This document shows positions 62,487 to 64,000 of a stretch of 64,000 nucleotides of DNA, one piece after another. The number at the start of each line of letters is the position of its first letter. Positions within the stretch are counted from its first letter, which is position 1. The position numbers and the translations under genes were made by a program. The stretch spans positions 3,930,283-3,994,282 of the forward strand of contig SSNP01000017.1 in the NCBI GenBank assembly GCA_006937955.1. The letters are read 5' to 3'. The DNA comes from Pachypanchax playfairii. Taxonomy: Eukaryota; Chordata; Actinopteri; Cyprinodontiformes; Aplocheilidae. Under the pieces are notes generated by a model that saw only the letters and a list, made by a program, of their open reading frames with translations, did not search any database and was not told the origin of the DNA.

Positions 62487-64000
62487 GAATACATGATTTA
62501 ATTTTTAAGTTGAACACGGGGTAAACAGAGGGGTAAAATTAAGGATAAATGTTGTACTTTGAAATAAGAGCGAAAAATGAAATAGTATAAAAATCCTGAG
62601 AGATTATTGTGGTTCTACATGTTTTCATCAGGTGCCTCTCAGTAAATTGCAGTCCGGGGGGAGCTATCTTTTGGAATCTTCCAATGAAACAGTGGCCTGA
62701 GCTTTGAATTTGTTTTGGCTTTATCAGCACTCTGTCAGTAATTTTCAAACAGCAGCGAGCAAAGCAGATTAGCCTGGCTCTACATTGCCGACACTGTTGA
62801 CTCATTTGACTCACAGATGAATACAAAATTATCTCTAATTCGTTCAGTGCGAGCAAACAGATGAAACATCGTCTGGCATTAAACTGGATGGAAAGTGTCG
62901 TTGCAGGCCTGCTCTGCTTTTCACCTTTGCTTGTAGGACATGAAGGTCATAGCACACGAGGCTCGATATAGGGCAGCTCTCTGCAGCGAAACAGGACAGA
63001 GGGGCTGAGTTTCATCTCCAGGAGGACAACAGAGTGCCTCTGTCACAGAGAGTATATACCCTCTCTGCCACATAGAGCGGTCAAGTGGAAGGGGCCAGCC
63101 CTCGAGCGGGCACGGCTGTGTGAATGTGTACGTGAGTGTGTACGTATGGATGCAGAGGGAGCAATCTGGAGGGTGCTGGAGGCTATGGCCTCTTTGACAT
63201 GATAGATTCCCTGTGCAGACTGCAAAGCGTGGAGGAAACCAGTCAACACTGTGCCACATATCCTGCTGTCTATCTTCCAAAATCTGTGGGTTGGATGCAC
63301 CCTCTGGGCCCACCACTCTATCTTCTCATTGTAAACGCCGTAACTTATGATGGCATGCTGTAATTTTTTGTACATTTCCTGACGCTGTTCCTACAGCAAA
63401 AAAAAAAAAGAAGATTTATTTTCCCCATGAGTTTAATTATTAATAAGAAAATAAGTAAATATATAAACGTTTATGTGTTTTAACATAATTTGAATAAGTC
63501 AGGTTTCGCTGTAAAATAAAGTCTATAGCTCAGAGCTCTGAGATCATAGCCTCTTACTGGAAAAAGAAAGAGAGCTGTGAAGGGGAAAAGAAATTCAATT
63601 CCAAATCTGCAGCTTCAAAAGTGGATGGACACTGAATGCAAATAAAGTTCTGTTTCTCTGTGTTGTGATTTATCACTGTGCCGAGCAATAGTGCCGAGGC
63701 AGGCGGTGTATTGAACGGAATGACTCTCCTCACATATTGGAAAAGCAACTCAACAACAAAGTGCAAGAAAAAATACAGCCAGACAGATGGATGACCTTCA
63801 GTCCTCCTTGATAGGAACAGGTAGAGGGATTTGTTTAAAGAGCTAACCATTTACTCACATGAAAAGATTGTGTGGAAAAGCTTGTGTTTACATGGAAAGG
63901 GGGAGGGGAAACAAAGGACAACCTAGTTTTTTTTCTGTTAACTCTAAAACAATGAGAGGCTAAAGGTGAAGAATGATGTGTCAAAAAAAAAAATTAATAA

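Larger units (their letters stand above)
1..64000 (-). other. cadm2: cadm2 gene body, 5' end truncated by window
   Basis: CADM2/SynCAM2 is a neuronal immunoglobulin-superfamily adhesion protein of axons and synapses that binds other CADMs across the cleft; this is family knowledge. The sequence shows nine minus-strand exons with GT-AG introns and matching phases: 40126-40100, 27107-26958, 18306-18154, 17860-17723, 11637-11479, 11191-11101, 10942-10764, 2064-1942 and 1852-1734. With one base from the missing exon 1 they give 380 codons including stop, the expected CADM2 length without the optional stalk exon. CADM2 rather than CADM1/3/4 is supported by 'SLSDEGQYTCSLFTMPVKT' in Ig1, 'KDGGELPD' and 'LNKTDNGTYRCEA' in Ig3, 'DPNALGQHGPDHALIGG' before the membrane, and a tail ending EEKKEYFI. 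Fish have two cadm2 copies and I could not tell which this is. Exon 1 and the promoter were not located. Confidence 0.93.
40127..64000 (-). other. cadm2: cadm2 first intron, partial (>23.8 kb)
   Basis: Everything upstream of the microexon appears intronic. I looked on the minus strand for a short exon encoding a CADM2-like signal peptide (basic residues then a hydrophobic run ending near LLLQ) followed by a donor, and saw none that convinced. Contents are a SINE-like piece (42835-42900), a fish dispersed repeat (46107-46175), a pentamer array (48224-48348), a MITE-like element (49938-50522) and several GC-richer stretches (58230-58460, 58740-59122, 61310-61570, 62880-63370) that may be conserved non-coding DNA. 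Vertebrate CADM2 first introns are very long, so the absence of exon 1 is expected. Confidence 0.7.

Noticed and set aside
1..64000. CRISPR arrays, bacterial operons, integrases or phage-like modules
   Set aside because: The sequence is intron-rich vertebrate DNA; no such repeats, dense gene order or ribosome-binding sites were seen.

Overview
The window is a piece of a vertebrate nuclear genome, almost certainly a teleost fish. It is AT-rich, mostly intronic and repeat-bearing. It carries one recognisable gene, on the minus strand: a cadm2-type gene (cell adhesion molecule 2, also called SynCAM2 or nectin-like 3). Nine coding exons were placed by reading splice sites and phases by hand. They run from 40126 down to the stop codon at 1734-1736 and join in frame to give 379 residues plus stop. 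This is the full CADM2 layout except the signal-peptide exon: short N-terminal microexon, three Ig domains, transmembrane helix and cytoplasmic tail ending EYFI. Fish origin is inferred from fish-style repeats (Tc1-like relic, hAT relic, the dispersed 'TTTATTTGTATAGCACTT' motif). Which cadm2 paralogue (a or b) this is cannot be decided here.

Layout, left to right, which is 3' to 5' for the gene. 1-1733: probable 3' UTR. 1734-2064: tail and transmembrane exons. 2065-10763: large intron with a Tc1-like relic and a candidate unannotated 27-nt cassette exon in the membrane-proximal stalk. 10764-11637: Ig3 and the second half of Ig2. 11638-17722: intron holding an 856-bp hAT-family element with a perfect 8-bp target-site duplication. 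17723-18306: first half of Ig2 and second half of Ig1, separated by a 293-bp intron that contains a long, almost perfect hairpin. 18307-26957: intron. 26958-27107: first half of Ig1. 27108-40099: intron with a stepwise-mutated pentanucleotide array, two adjacent orphan ORFs, a LINE reverse-transcriptase relic and a palindrome. 40100-40126: 27-nt microexon. 40127-64000: part of the first intron, with a tRNA-derived SINE-like piece, a second pentanucleotide array, a MITE-like foldback element and several GC-richer stretches that look like conserved non-coding DNA. Exon 1 and the promoter were not found and probably lie beyond 64000.

No bacterial-type system, CRISPR array or operon is present. 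The most useful new observations are the candidate stalk cassette exon, the intron-4 hairpin, the dated-looking hAT insertion and the two 'evolving' pentamer arrays. I see no clear evidence of an undescribed biological system. The two orphan ORFs at 32.6-33.3 kb are the nearest thing to unexplained coding potential.
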